Assembly: GCF_015062985.1 (NCBI RefSeq)
Contig: NZ_SUTI01000003.1
Span: 62,001 to 126,000 of the forward strand
Direction of reading: 5' to 3'
DNA from: Methanobrevibacter sp.
GTDB taxonomy: Archaea > Methanobacteriota > Methanobacteria > Methanobacteriales > Methanobacteriaceae
Length of the DNA stretch: 64,000 nt
The translations under genes were made by a program, and so were the position numbers. Below are positions 1 through 8,407 of the stretch, in pieces (positions within the stretch are counted from its first letter, which is position 1; the number at the start of each line of letters is the position of its first letter). The notes beneath the pieces were generated by a model. The model was not told the origin of the DNA and ran no database searches. It saw only the letters and a list, made by a program, of their open reading frames with translations.

Positions 1-290
1 ATCACGACATAGATAAGGAAGAGTTCATTGATGCAGTAGCTACCTTGAAATCATACCATATTAATGAATCAGTTACTTCAAAAACAAAATTCCCGTTGAT
101 TTACGGAATTATTTCAATTTACACTACCTTTATTTTGGAAGAGCCAATACATCCCGTGGGCACCCCGTTTCCTGGATCTTTATATGTTGAAGAACATGAT
201 GGAAAGTTTTACTGTCCGGTTAAGGATGCAAATCTTGAATCTCCCAATGCAGTATGTAAAATGTGCATTGCAGAACAATTGGAATTCTAA
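1..290 (+). CDS. DUF2115 family protein, C-terminal part (cut by left edge)
   Basis: The reading frame is open from base 3 to the stop at 288-290, so this is the end of a longer gene that starts outside the window. About 95 residues are visible. They match the C-terminal half of the complete protein at 26547-27101 nearly block for block: a shared FILEEPIHPVG segment, then FPGSL, a CPVKD motif and a closing CxxC (CKMCIAEQ here, CHLCLAEQ there). Those cysteines could bind a metal. The family is known from methanogens and has no established function. The TTG at 45 is internal, not the start. Confidence 0.8.
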   Translation, partial: HDIDKEEFIDAVATLKSYHINESVTSKTKFPLIYGIISIYTTFILEEPIHPVGTPFPGSLYVEEHDGKFYCPVKDANLESPNAVCKMCIAEQLEF

Positions 291-621
291 CTGTGTTTGT
301 TTGGAATATTTTCATTGAAAACATTCATTTCAAACCATGTAATTCTGAAACAGATTTTAATTTTGTGAAAATTGAATTAATTAATATGCTAAAAAAATAC
401 CCACATGAAAAAATGTAAATTCCAAACTTTTAATAAACAGTTGCGATAAGGAAATCCCATTTGCCTTTCCGCATGAACCTGACATTGAAAACATTTTTGT
501 TTTATTTAAAAATAGTTATATGAAGATTGAAGTCCGTTATGAACCTAATCTTCATTTAAGTTCATTAAACTTTAATTTTTCATTATTGTTAGATAAGTTA
601 TCTAACGAATAATATTCATCT
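291..621. other. Non-coding gap with gene remnants
   Basis: No intact gene is seen. It contains the first copy of a 37-base repeat (299-335). On the minus strand around 430-500 a short open segment ends in KGKWDFLIATVY followed by a stop and preceded by an in-frame stop, which looks like a decayed gene end. The stretch 540-615 is AT-rich with TTAGATAAGTTATCTAA, a short inverted repeat near 588-604, where the convergent gene at 622 ends. Confidence 0.4.
299..335. repeat. 37-bp direct repeat, copy 1
   Basis: Identical over 37 bases to 1372-1408. On the minus strand it encodes FEMNVFNENIPN, part of the small protein at 1267-1449, so this copy looks like a fragment of a duplicated gene. Confidence 0.8.
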
Positions 622-1164
622 TTATTTGGCTTCTAATGAAGAGAATATATTTTTGATTAAATCCGCATCTTCCTTAGGGTCAATATATTCCAAAGTATGA
701 GCTATTTCAACAGAATAATATTTGCCATCAATTTCAGTGATGCCTAGTGTTTCTGTTCCAAGAGAAGATGACTGGGATACAATTCTCATAGGGCCTTCAG
801 TTTCATCCATTTTAACTTTATCACCCATAGCCAGAGCAGTGCCGGACCACTCTGCAGGAAGATCATCTGAAGATGTATTTTTATATTCTTTTGCTGAAAG
901 ATTGTCATACATTTCCTTAGAAATTTCAGCTACCATTATCTTACTATCATTAGTACCATTTAAATATAAAGGATCACCAATAGGCAGTGCAGTATTACTG
1001 AATGTTGTAGCGTAATCAACCTGATTGTATCCATCAGGACATTCAAATTTAAATGAGGATGTTTCTACATCATCACTGCCGAACCATCCTGCACTTACCA
1101 TACCTAAGGAAGAAATAACTACCACTAAAATTACTGCAAGTAATAGAGTTTTTTTCGTATTCAT
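622..1164 (-). CDS. Secreted hypothetical protein
   Basis: A 180-residue protein that I do not recognise. Residues 1-26 form a clear signal peptide: MNTKK, a hydrophobic run LLLAVILVVVISSLGMV and a likely cut after VSA. The mature part is acidic and has no visible membrane segment, so it is probably released or surface-associated. It has one cysteine (FECPDG) and an alternating strand-like pattern. A stop-proximal AT-rich gap separates it from DUF2115 on the other strand. Secreted proteins of this size with lineage-restricted sequence are common in Methanobrevibacter; no function can be inferred. Confidence 0.7.
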   Translation of the reverse strand: MNTKKTLLLAVILVVVISSLGMVSAGWFGSDDVETSSFKFECPDGYNQVDYATTFSNTALPIGDPLYLNGTNDSKIMVAEISKEMYDNLSAKEYKNTSSDDLPAEWSGTALAMGDKVKMDETEGPMRIVSQSSSLGTETLGITEIDGKYYSVEIAHTLEYIDPKEDADLIKNIFSSLEAK

Positions 1165-1266
1165 CGTTTTTCCCCATAATTAATTTTTCTTTACAAGATT
1201 TTAAAAAAAACAAATAATCTCAACAAAGTAATACTATTTTGGCATGAATAGTATTTAAATATAACC

Positions 1267-1449
1267 TTAATGACTTGAATGTTGAATTTTTACATCATCC
1301 ATTTTTCTAAAAGGCATATTTTTATTACTTGAATCCATTGCTGAAGCATCAAATCCTTTAAGCAGGACATGGTTTGGAATATTTTCATTGAAAACATTCA
1401 TTTCAAACACTGCATAATTTTTCCTTAATTGCTCATTTAACACTTTCAT
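1267..1449 (-). CDS. Small hypothetical protein (60 aa)
   Basis: Short ORF beginning MKVLNEQLRKNYAVFEM and ending in HSSH. It is not recognised. Support is modest: an ATG start, a coherent amphipathic sequence, and the fact that part of it is present again at 299-335 as an exact 37-base copy, as expected from duplication of a coding sequence. It could itself be a truncated remnant, since the opposite copy is clearly broken. Confidence 0.4.
   Translation of the reverse strand: MKVLNEQLRKNYAVFEMNVFNENIPNHVLLKGFDASAMDSSNKNMPFRKMDDVKIQHSSH
1372..1408. repeat. 37-bp direct repeat, copy 2
   Basis: Exact copy of 299-335, 1073 bp away, here inside the small minus-strand ORF. Flanks on both sides differ, so similarity ends sharply. 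Confidence 0.8.
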
Positions 1450-1603
1450 TTTACTTCATTTCAAAGTCTCGTGAGGACGTAATTTTCACCTCATATTTTA
1501 GGGCGGGTTTCCTCAAAATCCATAAATTTAACATCAATATCATAGCTTATTTTCAGCATTTTTGAGGACATGAATTTTTTAACAAAAAACACCTTACATT
1601 TCC

Positions 1604-2155
1604 TCATTTTCTAGGGAATCTAAAACAATCCTCTTCATGATTATTGATTACTCCAATCGATTCAAGATATGAGTAGATTATTGTCGGACCGACAAATTTC
1701 ATTCCGCGCCTTTTCAAATCCTTTGAAATTTCCCGGGACAAATCAGATTCGGTCAGGTATTCTGATTTTATGATTTCGCCATCGGTAAAGCCCCATATGT
1801 ATTTATCAAAGCTTCCGAATTCATTCTGTATTTCAATGAAGACTTTTGCATTGTTGATGGCTGAGGCAATTTTGCCTTTATGGCGTATGATTCCTTCGTT
1901 TGCGCGCAATTCCTCAACTTTGGCATTGTCATAACCGGCCACTTTTTCAACATCAAAGCCGTCGAAGGCATTCTTGAAATTTTCTCTTTTTTTAAGTATT
2001 GTAATCCATGAAAGCCCTGCCTGAAATGATTCCAAAACAAGCATCTCGAATAGTTGCCTGTCGTCATGAGTCGGAATTCCCCATTCCTTGTCATGGTAGC
2101 TAATGTAGATTTCTTCATTCAGATTTACCCATGAGCAGCGAGTTTTCCTTTCCAT
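1604..2155 (-). CDS. tag: DNA-3-methyladenine glycosylase I
   Basis: Base-excision repair enzyme that removes 3-methyladenine from alkylated DNA. The 183 residues match the usual length of the Tag family. Visible hallmarks are the N-terminal RCSWVN, YHDKEWGIP (residues 20-28), the SFQAGLSWITIL helix, and the C-terminal NNHEEDCF. Cys7, His21 and the terminal His and Cys fit the family's zinc site. It is transcribed divergently from the acyltransferase gene across only 40 bp; a TATTTAAATA element about 28 bp before the ATG suggests a leaderless transcript. Single-gene unit. Confidence 0.93.
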   Translation of the reverse strand: MERKTRCSWVNLNEEIYISYHDKEWGIPTHDDRQLFEMLVLESFQAGLSWITILKKRENFKNAFDGFDVEKVAGYDNAKVEELRANEGIIRHKGKIASAINNAKVFIEIQNEFGSFDKYIWGFTDGEIIKSEYLTESDLSREISKDLKRRGMKFVGPTIIYSYLESIGVINNHEEDCFRFPRK

Positions 2156-2195
2156 AAGAAATACTTATTATGTATAGTATTTAAATATATTTTCA

Positions 2196-3260
2196 ATGAA
2201 TATCAGTCCGAAGAGAATTTTATATTTAGATGAGATCCGCTCTTTAGCCATTATCCTTGTAGTTTTGGGCCATCTAATTCGTTATTTTTCAAAGGATTTT
2301 GCCAGTTGGCAGATTTGCTCCGGTGTTTTCTCGCTTACGCGCATTGGAGTTCCGTTATTTTTTACAGTAAGCGGTGCATTGCTTTTGACAAGAAAGCATG
2401 ACATAAGGCAATTTCTGACAAGAAGGTTCAAGAGAGTGGTTCTGCCGTTCGCTTTTTGGATAGTTGTTTATCTGATTGCAGGTGTTTTGATTTGGCATTA
2501 TGAGCCCACACTGGATTATTTTTATGGTGTGATATTCGGATCTCATGCTTTGTCATCATTATTCTGGTTCATATGGTCATTGATTGGAGTATATCTTTTG
2601 ATTCCTGTTTTAAGCAGTTTTATTCGTGAGTATGGTCCTTCAGGCACGGAATATCTTATAATGATAACCTTGATTTTATCAATTCTTTACACAATCGGTT
2701 TTTTCGACGTACAGCAGATCAAATACGATTTCAGAGTCATTTTTAACTTTTTCCCGGTTTTGGGATATTTCATCATGGGATCTTATGTCCACAATACAAA
2801 ATTCAAGTTCTCAAATCGGCAGATGTTTCTAATTGGAATCCTGATGTTTTCAATCGGAATTGCAGGCCACTTTATTAAAATATACTATAAGGGTTTGGGA
2901 GGGGTTTCACTGGCTCCAATAGACTTCTTTGACATTTTCGTGATACTTGAGACAATAGGATTGTTCATAGCATTCAAGTATGCGGATGTTAAAATGATTT
3001 CAGACAAAATCAATCCAATTAAAGAACAGGCCCTTGGAAAGGTGATAGTTCAGTTCAGCTTATGCAGTTTCGGAATCTACTTTTCCCACTACATCCTGAT
3101 GCTTTATCTCTTTAAGTTTGGCTTCATGAGAGGTTGGGGCAGTAAAAATCTCTTTATTTATTTCCCATTGTCTGCGATAATAATAATCAGTATCTGTTGG
3201 GCTTTGATTTATGTCATGAGCAAAATCCCTATTTTAAAAATCGGAAGCGGAGTAAAATAG
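2196..3260 (+). CDS. Acyltransferase family 3 membrane protein
   Basis: Integral membrane O-acyltransferase of the OafA/YrhL-like family, which acylates sugars of surface glycans. It starts with the family's typical LDEIRSLAIILVVLGHLIRYF; the His in this first helix is the conserved catalytic candidate. About ten hydrophobic segments follow over 354 residues, with basic loops such as TRRFKRVVLPF on the cytoplasmic side, as expected. No extra SGNH domain is present. The acceptor is unknown; given a pseudomurein cell wall it may act on a surface polysaccharide. Confidence 0.85.
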   Translation: MNISPKRILYLDEIRSLAIILVVLGHLIRYFSKDFASWQICSGVFSLTRIGVPLFFTVSGALLLTRKHDIRQFLTRRFKRVVLPFAFWIVVYLIAGVLIWHYEPTLDYFYGVIFGSHALSSLFWFIWSLIGVYLLIPVLSSFIREYGPSGTEYLIMITLILSILYTIGFFDVQQIKYDFRVIFNFFPVLGYFIMGSYVHNTKFKFSNRQMFLIGILMFSIGIAGHFIKIYYKGLGGVSLAPIDFFDIFVILETIGLFIAFKYADVKMISDKINPIKEQALGKVIVQFSLCSFGIYFSHYILMLYLFKFGFMRGWGSKNLFIYFPLSAIIIISICWALIYVMSKIPILKIGSGVK

Positions 3261-3389
3261 CTATTTATGTAAGTCTTCAACAGGCATGGCAGGGATTTGT
3301 TGTTGAAAGAAACAAATATAATGTTTGTAAACTATATATTATATTATAGTATTATATGTTTTATTAAATTTTATAGATAGGGTGTTTAT

Positions 3390-4532
3390 ATGGCGCAATT
3401 AGGTATGGGAATGATGAGACTTCCTCTTTTGGATGAAAACGATTTTACAAATATTGATTATGATCAGGTAAACCAGATGGTCGATAAATATATGGAAGCA
3501 GGCTTCAATCATTTTGACACTGCATATGTTTACCATGAAGGTGCAGGTGAAGATGCATTTAAAAAATGTGTAGTTGAAAGATATCCTCGCGATTCATTTA
3601 AGATTGCAACAAAATTGCCTTTGTTCGTTATTACTGAAGAGTCACAGCTTGAACCTCTTTTCAACGAACAGCTCAAGAATTGCGGTGTAGAATACTTTGA
3701 TTATTATATGCTTCATAACGTAAGCGGATTTACTGAAACCGCATGGAAGAACGTTGATTTATATTCATTCATCGAAAGGAAAAAGGAAGAGGGTTATATT
3801 AAACATATTGGCTTGTCCACTCATGGTAATGCAGAATTTCTGGAAGAAATTCTATTCGAGCATCCTGAACTGGAATTCGTCTTGCTTCAGATTAATTATC
3901 TTGACTGGGAAGATGAAGGGATTGAATCCAAAAAATGTCTGGAAGTTGCAAGAAAATACAACAAGCATGTAATGATAATGGAGCCTTATAAAGGAGGATT
4001 TTTGGCTGATGTGCCTGATGAGGCTGAAAAAATCATGAAGGAATACAATCCTGACAGGTCTGTCGTTTCATGGGCCATGAGGTTTGTAGCCAACCTCGAT
4101 GATGTTTGTGTAGTCTTGACCGGGGCAAGCAATCTCGAACAGCTTGAAAATAATATCGAGGAATTTAAAAATGCTGACCCGTTGAATGATGAGGAGTATA
4201 AAATACTTGAAGAGGTTTCAGAGATTATCAACAGAAACATCACAGTTGACTGTACCAAATGTAGATATTGTGTTGACGCCTGTCCTGAAGAGATAGACAT
4301 TGCTAAAATCTTTGACTTGTACAATAAGGATAAAATGCTTGGTATTGAAGGCTGGACTCAATTGGGAAATGCTTATCTGAATTATTCAAGGCTTCCTAAT
4401 GTTGGAATAGCTTCACAGTGCACAGAATGTGAAACATGCATTGTGGAATGTCCTCAACAAATCAACATTCCTGAAGTTTTAAAGGATGTTGCAAAATTAT
4501 TTGAAACTGAAGTTTACGGATTTAAAAATTAA
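3390..4532 (+). CDS. Aldo/keto reductase with C-terminal 2[4Fe-4S] ferredoxin domain
   Basis: An oxidoreductase in which an aldo/keto reductase barrel is joined to a ferredoxin. Residues 1-270 carry the barrel with the DTAYVYHEG signature (Asp43, Tyr48) and TKLP for the catalytic lysine. Residues about 285-380 hold two cysteine clusters, CTKCRYCVDACP and CTECETCIVECP, so two 4Fe-4S clusters are likely. The usual length of this fused family is about 380, as here. RBS AGGGTG precedes the ATG. The natural substrate is unknown; electron transfer between ferredoxin and a carbonyl or flavin partner is inferred. Confidence 0.9.
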   Translation: MAQLGMGMMRLPLLDENDFTNIDYDQVNQMVDKYMEAGFNHFDTAYVYHEGAGEDAFKKCVVERYPRDSFKIATKLPLFVITEESQLEPLFNEQLKNCGVEYFDYYMLHNVSGFTETAWKNVDLYSFIERKKEEGYIKHIGLSTHGNAEFLEEILFEHPELEFVLLQINYLDWEDEGIESKKCLEVARKYNKHVMIMEPYKGGFLADVPDEAEKIMKEYNPDRSVVSWAMRFVANLDDVCVVLTGASNLEQLENNIEEFKNADPLNDEEYKILEEVSEIINRNITVDCTKCRYCVDACPEEIDIAKIFDLYNKDKMLGIEGWTQLGNAYLNYSRLPNVGIASQCTECETCIVECPQQINIPEVLKDVAKLFETEVYGFKN

Positions 4533-4621
4533 ATCCGTTGTTTATTTTTTTTCCAATTAAGCAAATTTTAATAACATTAAATAATATATTTATAAATAGT
4601 TAATTTATTGAAGGTTTTATC

Positions 4622-4972
4622 ATGATACCGGGTATGAATAAAAAGCAAATGAAACAGATGGAAAGGCAAATGAAAAAGATGGGCATGAAAATGGAAGATT
4701 TGGAAGGTGTCCGCGAAGTCATTATCCGTTTTGATGATAAGGAATTGATCATCGATAATCCTAGTGTAAGTCTGATGAATGTAATGGGTCAGGAAACCTA
4801 CCAGATTGATGGAAAAGCTCGTGAAGTTGAACTTGAATATGAAGTTGAAATTCCTGATGAAGACATTGAAATGGTGGCCAACAGTGCAGGCGTCTCTGCT
4901 GATGAAGCCAAAGCGGCATTGGAGGAATGTAAAGGAGACCTTGCAGAAGCCATTATGAAATTAAATGAATAG
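4622..4972 (+). CDS. nac: Nascent polypeptide-associated complex protein (archaeal alpha-NAC)
   Basis: Ribosome-associated chaperone that shields emerging chains. The 116 residues show the archaeal layout: a Met/Lys-rich N terminus (residues 1-25) for ribosome contact, a NAC beta-barrel segment (VREVIIRF to about 75) and a C-terminal UBA domain (about 78-116, beginning DIEMVANSAGVSADEAKAAL). Archaeal NAC forms homodimers. It is followed after 5 bp by the phosphoesterase gene, so the two are probably co-transcribed. Confidence 0.95.
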   Translation: MIPGMNKKQMKQMERQMKKMGMKMEDLEGVREVIIRFDDKELIIDNPSVSLMNVMGQETYQIDGKAREVELEYEVEIPDEDIEMVANSAGVSADEAKAALEECKGDLAEAIMKLNE

Positions 4973-4977
4973 ATAAC

Positions 4978-5721
4978 ATGACTTTAATTGCACACATTTC
5001 CGATTTGCACATAAGCAAATCAGATTTTGATGAGGAAGTTTTCATGCAGGCCGTAAGTGAAATAAACCACTTGCAGCCGGATATGATCATATTGACAGGC
5101 GATATTACCGGCAATGGTTATTATGTGGAATTTCAACAGGCAACCAAATATCTGGAACTGTTTGAAGCACCATTATTTGCTGTTCCAGGAAACCATGATG
5201 CTCGTAATTTAGGTTATCAAACATTTGAAGAGTTGATTGGTGAAAAAAGCTGGAAATTAACAATGGACGATAATTTTACTGTAATAGGTTTGGACAGCAG
5301 TTCTCCTGATGAAAATAGGGGTCATGTCGGCAGTCCTCAGCATATGTGGTTGGAACACCAATTGGATGAATGTGTCATTAATGAAAATTTCTCAATTGTA
5401 TCCTTGCACCATCATGTCATATCCATTCCTCAGACAGGCCGTGAACGTAACGTATTATCCGATGCAGGAGATATTTTAAAGACTTTAACCACACATGAAG
5501 TGGACCTGGTAATGTCAGGACACAAGCACGTTCCAAATATATGGAAAATAAACAATACTCTGATTGTAAATGCAGGTTCTCTATGTTCCACAAAGCTTAG
5601 AGGTAAAAATGGTAATTCATATAATGTGTATAACATTTCTGAGGATGAAATAGAAATATTTCTAAATAACGTCGGTGGAGAAAAATTTTTATTTGGAAAA
5701 TATCGTAGAAATAGATTATAA
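4978..5721 (+). CDS. Calcineurin-like metallophosphoesterase
   Basis: A 247-residue phosphoesterase with all metal-binding motifs in order: HISDLHIS (Asp9, His11), LTGDITG, VPGNHDA, LHHH and SGHKH. These bind two divalent metals. It resembles the Icc/CpdA-type subgroup by size and by the absence of extra domains, so cyclic nucleotide or other phosphodiesters are possible substrates, but this cannot be settled here. It sits directly behind alpha-NAC with a 5-bp gap. Confidence 0.9.
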   Translation: MTLIAHISDLHISKSDFDEEVFMQAVSEINHLQPDMIILTGDITGNGYYVEFQQATKYLELFEAPLFAVPGNHDARNLGYQTFEELIGEKSWKLTMDDNFTVIGLDSSSPDENRGHVGSPQHMWLEHQLDECVINENFSIVSLHHHVISIPQTGRERNVLSDAGDILKTLTTHEVDLVMSGHKHVPNIWKINNTLIVNAGSLCSTKLRGKNGNSYNVYNISEDEIEIFLNNVGGEKFLFGKYRRNRL

Positions 5722-5807
5722 CTTATAAGTTTAAATAATAGAATAAAACAAATATATTATACCGATTTGAACAAAAGTAATTTTGAATACAATTATTAGG
5801 TGATATT

Positions 5808-6833
5808 ATGAAAGTGGTCGTAGATGCTTCTAATGTAGCTCATTACACAAAAAATGAAAACGGGCAACCTAAACTTGCCAATATTCTTGCTGCTGTTAAA
5901 GCATTGGAAGAAGGTGAAGATGAATTTGTAATTATTGCCGACGCATCACTTCGTCATGACATTGATGATAAAGATAAATATCTAAAACTGTTGGAAAGTG
6001 AAAATGTAGAGGAAGTTCCGGCAGGTAATGATGCAGATCATTTTATTTTAGAAATAGCTTCAAATGAAAAGGCTAAAGTATTGTCTAATGATAAATTCAG
6101 AGATTATGCTGCTGAATTTAGAAATATTTCATCCATGAGAATTCCATTTATCATTGAAAACAACAGGCTCACTTTCGGAAAACCGAAAAAACCTAAAAAA
6201 GATAAAAATATCCTTCAACATATCTGTGATGAGATTATTAAGGAATTGACCTTTAAAAAATGGGAAATTTACACAGGCAAGGAAGGTTTGGAGATTTCCC
6301 CATTAAACATTGCTAAACAGGCAATCATACGTATTGATAATGAGAATAATGCGGATTCCAGACTTGAAAGCATCTTTTCAAAAATTCCTATGTTTAATAA
6401 GATTGTGGAAATGGTTGATGATGTTGAAGTTGCAGCGCCATATGTCATTTTTGTCTTGGTGCATCCTAAAGATTATAAATTGGCCGTTAAAAATGCGGGA
6501 AACATATCCGTTACAATTGCAGACAGGTTAGGCCTTGAAAAGAAACCATTGATTGCGGTCCGTAATGACCTGTTCACAAAACCTGGCAATTTTGAATTGA
6601 ATATTATGCTGGCCGATGAGGTGACAGAAAATGCCCCATACAACATCCTAATCCGTGTAAGTAATCATGATGAAGTATTCATTAAAAAGAATTCCAGAAA
6701 TATTGCCAGTACAATAGCTGGAAGACTTGGATCATGGAAATTCCCCTTCGTTTCTGTCAAACCGGACATGTTTTTAGAAAAACCTGGAGAGTTTGAAATA
6801 GAACTTGAGAAGGGAGGGGGCTTAGATGGTTAA
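5808..6833 (+). CDS. NYN (Zc3h12a-like) RNase-domain protein with C-terminal repeats
   Basis: The N terminus (residues 1-115) looks like the PIN/NYN nuclease fold of the Zc3h12a group: VVVDASNVAH, then ADAS, GNDADHFIL and LSNDKFRDY supply the conserved acidic residues, so an RNase is likely. Residues about 215-335 hold two copies of a module of about 45 residues, each with an NI..TIA.RLG core and a Pro-Gly then Phe-Glu ending (KPGNFEL, KPGEFEI). The last 8 bases overlap the next gene, so both are co-translated. RBS GGTGAT. The fold assignment is from motifs only. Confidence 0.65.
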   Translation: MKVVVDASNVAHYTKNENGQPKLANILAAVKALEEGEDEFVIIADASLRHDIDDKDKYLKLLESENVEEVPAGNDADHFILEIASNEKAKVLSNDKFRDYAAEFRNISSMRIPFIIENNRLTFGKPKKPKKDKNILQHICDEIIKELTFKKWEIYTGKEGLEISPLNIAKQAIIRIDNENNADSRLESIFSKIPMFNKIVEMVDDVEVAAPYVIFVLVHPKDYKLAVKNAGNISVTIADRLGLEKKPLIAVRNDLFTKPGNFELNIMLADEVTENAPYNILIRVSNHDEVFIKKNSRNIASTIAGRLGSWKFPFVSVKPDMFLEKPGEFEIELEKGGGLDG

Positions 6834-8028
6834 TGCTTTAACCAAGGCTATCATCAAGCTCACCACTAAGTTAGAGCCTATTGCTGTTGGAACTAAATTT
6901 TTTCCGACCAATTCTTTAGAAACTGAGTATGTTGAATTGTTCAATTATACTCAAACTATCCTTTTTGAGCTTGAAAAGGCAGAAATCAATTCAGACACTA
7001 TTCTGCAGAATCTCATTCGGGATGTGGGTGCGGAAAACATTCCAACTGATTATAGCTTTTATGAATTGAAACCTGCTGAAAACAGGATAGAGGAATATGC
7101 TTTGGTAAGTAATATCATCATGGGTAGTGACCGTTATTTTTATATTGAATTACCTCATCCATCTAATTTAATTAATATATTCGTTAAAATTATAGAAAAT
7201 GAAAAAGGACAAGTTGTCGAAAAGACAGCGACAGAACTTGTTGCGAAAATGCTCAGTAAAAATGATGCAATTCGTGTAGCTATAGAACTTATTGGAATCG
7301 GATTGTCCGAAGGAGTGCAAGTCATTTCTGCAGTTGGAATGACAGGTGCAGCTTCTATAGAACGTGCGATTCATTATACGCAAAATGTGGGAAGCTTTCC
7401 TGGAATTGCATTTACCAAATTGGGTGGTGAATATGCACTGGTTTTCGATTCACCATTTTTACTTAGGGAATCACGCCCTGTAGATTTGGAAAATTATCTA
7501 TTCATTGATCTGATTGATTCCACCAAGTTCATTGACAAGCATGGAAGAAACGAGTTGGTAGAGTTAATGAACGGAATTAAGAATTTCATCGAATCAGAGT
7601 GTGATGGTGAGCTTGAAGGTTATCGTGAAGGTGGTGATGACTTTATCGCCAGATTCCCATCTAAAGATTTGGCAATACGCGCAGGACTTGATGCCGCATG
7701 GTTTGCATTGAATAACGGTGCAAAAATTAGAGCAGGAATAGGAAGAAGTAGAAGGGAAGCCGGTGAAAGGGCTCAGCTTGTTGACAGTCTTGAATCAACA
7801 TCCCCATTATCCTTAGTCGTATTTGATTTGGCTAATGGTTTATATGCATATAATATCCCTTCCGAATTTACAAGAACATTGATTAATTTAATTGAAAATG
7901 AAAAGGCAAAGCTAATTGGTGTATTCGCCTTTGTATTCATATTTACATATTTATTGGCCGTTTTAGGATTGGGAATGTATAGTTTCGTTGTAATAATACT
8001 GGTCGTTGCTTACGCATTCCTTGCTTAG
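6826..8028 (+). CDS. Membrane-anchored GGDD nucleotidyl-cyclase-like protein
   Basis: The 400-residue protein is unfamiliar as a whole. Residues 224-310 read like a palm domain shared by class III cyclases, GGDEF proteins and CRISPR Cas10: a strand with acidic residues FIDLIDSTKF (Asp228, Asp231) and a hairpin EGGDDFIARFPS (GGDD at 269-272). Two hydrophobic helices at about 360-398 anchor the C terminus in the membrane. The first 220 residues are unassigned. An AGGGAGGGGG ribosome site lies inside the end of the NYN gene, which it overlaps by 8 bp. A signalling nucleotide product is inferred, not shown. Confidence 0.6.
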   Translation: MVNALTKAIIKLTTKLEPIAVGTKFFPTNSLETEYVELFNYTQTILFELEKAEINSDTILQNLIRDVGAENIPTDYSFYELKPAENRIEEYALVSNIIMGSDRYFYIELPHPSNLINIFVKIIENEKGQVVEKTATELVAKMLSKNDAIRVAIELIGIGLSEGVQVISAVGMTGAASIERAIHYTQNVGSFPGIAFTKLGGEYALVFDSPFLLRESRPVDLENYLFIDLIDSTKFIDKHGRNELVELMNGIKNFIESECDGELEGYREGGDDFIARFPSKDLAIRAGLDAAWFALNNGAKIRAGIGRSRREAGERAQLVDSLESTSPLSLVVFDLANGLYAYNIPSEFTRTLINLIENEKAKLIGVFAFVFIFTYLLAVLGLGMYSFVVIILVVAYAFLA

Positions 8029-8051
8029 TAAAAACTTAAAAGAGAAGAATC

Positions 8052-8390
8052 ATGAGACGAAAAAAAGATGATAAGAGGGTTTTAATTCCTAGAAATAATC
8101 AAAGAAACCCCCGAAGACAAAAAAGGCAGAGAAAAAAAGGCAAACATAATGGACGTTTTCTATTCATTGTGATTGTTGCTTTGGTCGCTTTCGTAATCGG
8201 GGCAGGAATTGGAATATCTTTTACTTTTGACGACGGTTCTAACGGGCCAGAATGGAAAAATGTCACTAGAGAGATGACTACCAATGTGAGCCATAATCCA
8301 GTCGTTTACGATATTGAAGAGGACCGTGTTGATTTCAATGATAATGAAACTCTTGAAAAGTTAAACATTACAAATGAGCCGTCATATTGA
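8052..8390 (+). CDS. Small basic single-pass membrane protein
   Basis: The 112-residue protein begins with a very basic cytoplasmic tail (residues 1-35, almost every second residue Lys or Arg), then one transmembrane helix (about 36-58, FLFIVIVALVAFVIGAGIGI) and an acidic Asn-rich outer part. Not recognised. It lies 23 bp behind the GGDD protein and just before argJ, so it may belong to the NYN-GGDD operon. Confidence 0.65.
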   Translation: MRRKKDDKRVLIPRNNQRNPRRQKRQRKKGKHNGRFLFIVIVALVAFVIGAGIGISFTFDDGSNGPEWKNVTREMTTNVSHNPVVYDIEEDRVDFNDNETLEKLNITNEPSY

Positions 8391-8407
8391 CTTATTTTGT
8401 GATTTTT

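Noticed and set aside
722..1015. 97-codon plus-strand ORF
   Set aside because: Shadow of the secreted minus-strand gene; no start signal.
2156..2195. A single TATA box serving both tag and the acyltransferase gene
   Set aside because: TATTTAAATA lies only about 12 bp from the acyltransferase ATG, too close for normal initiation in that direction.
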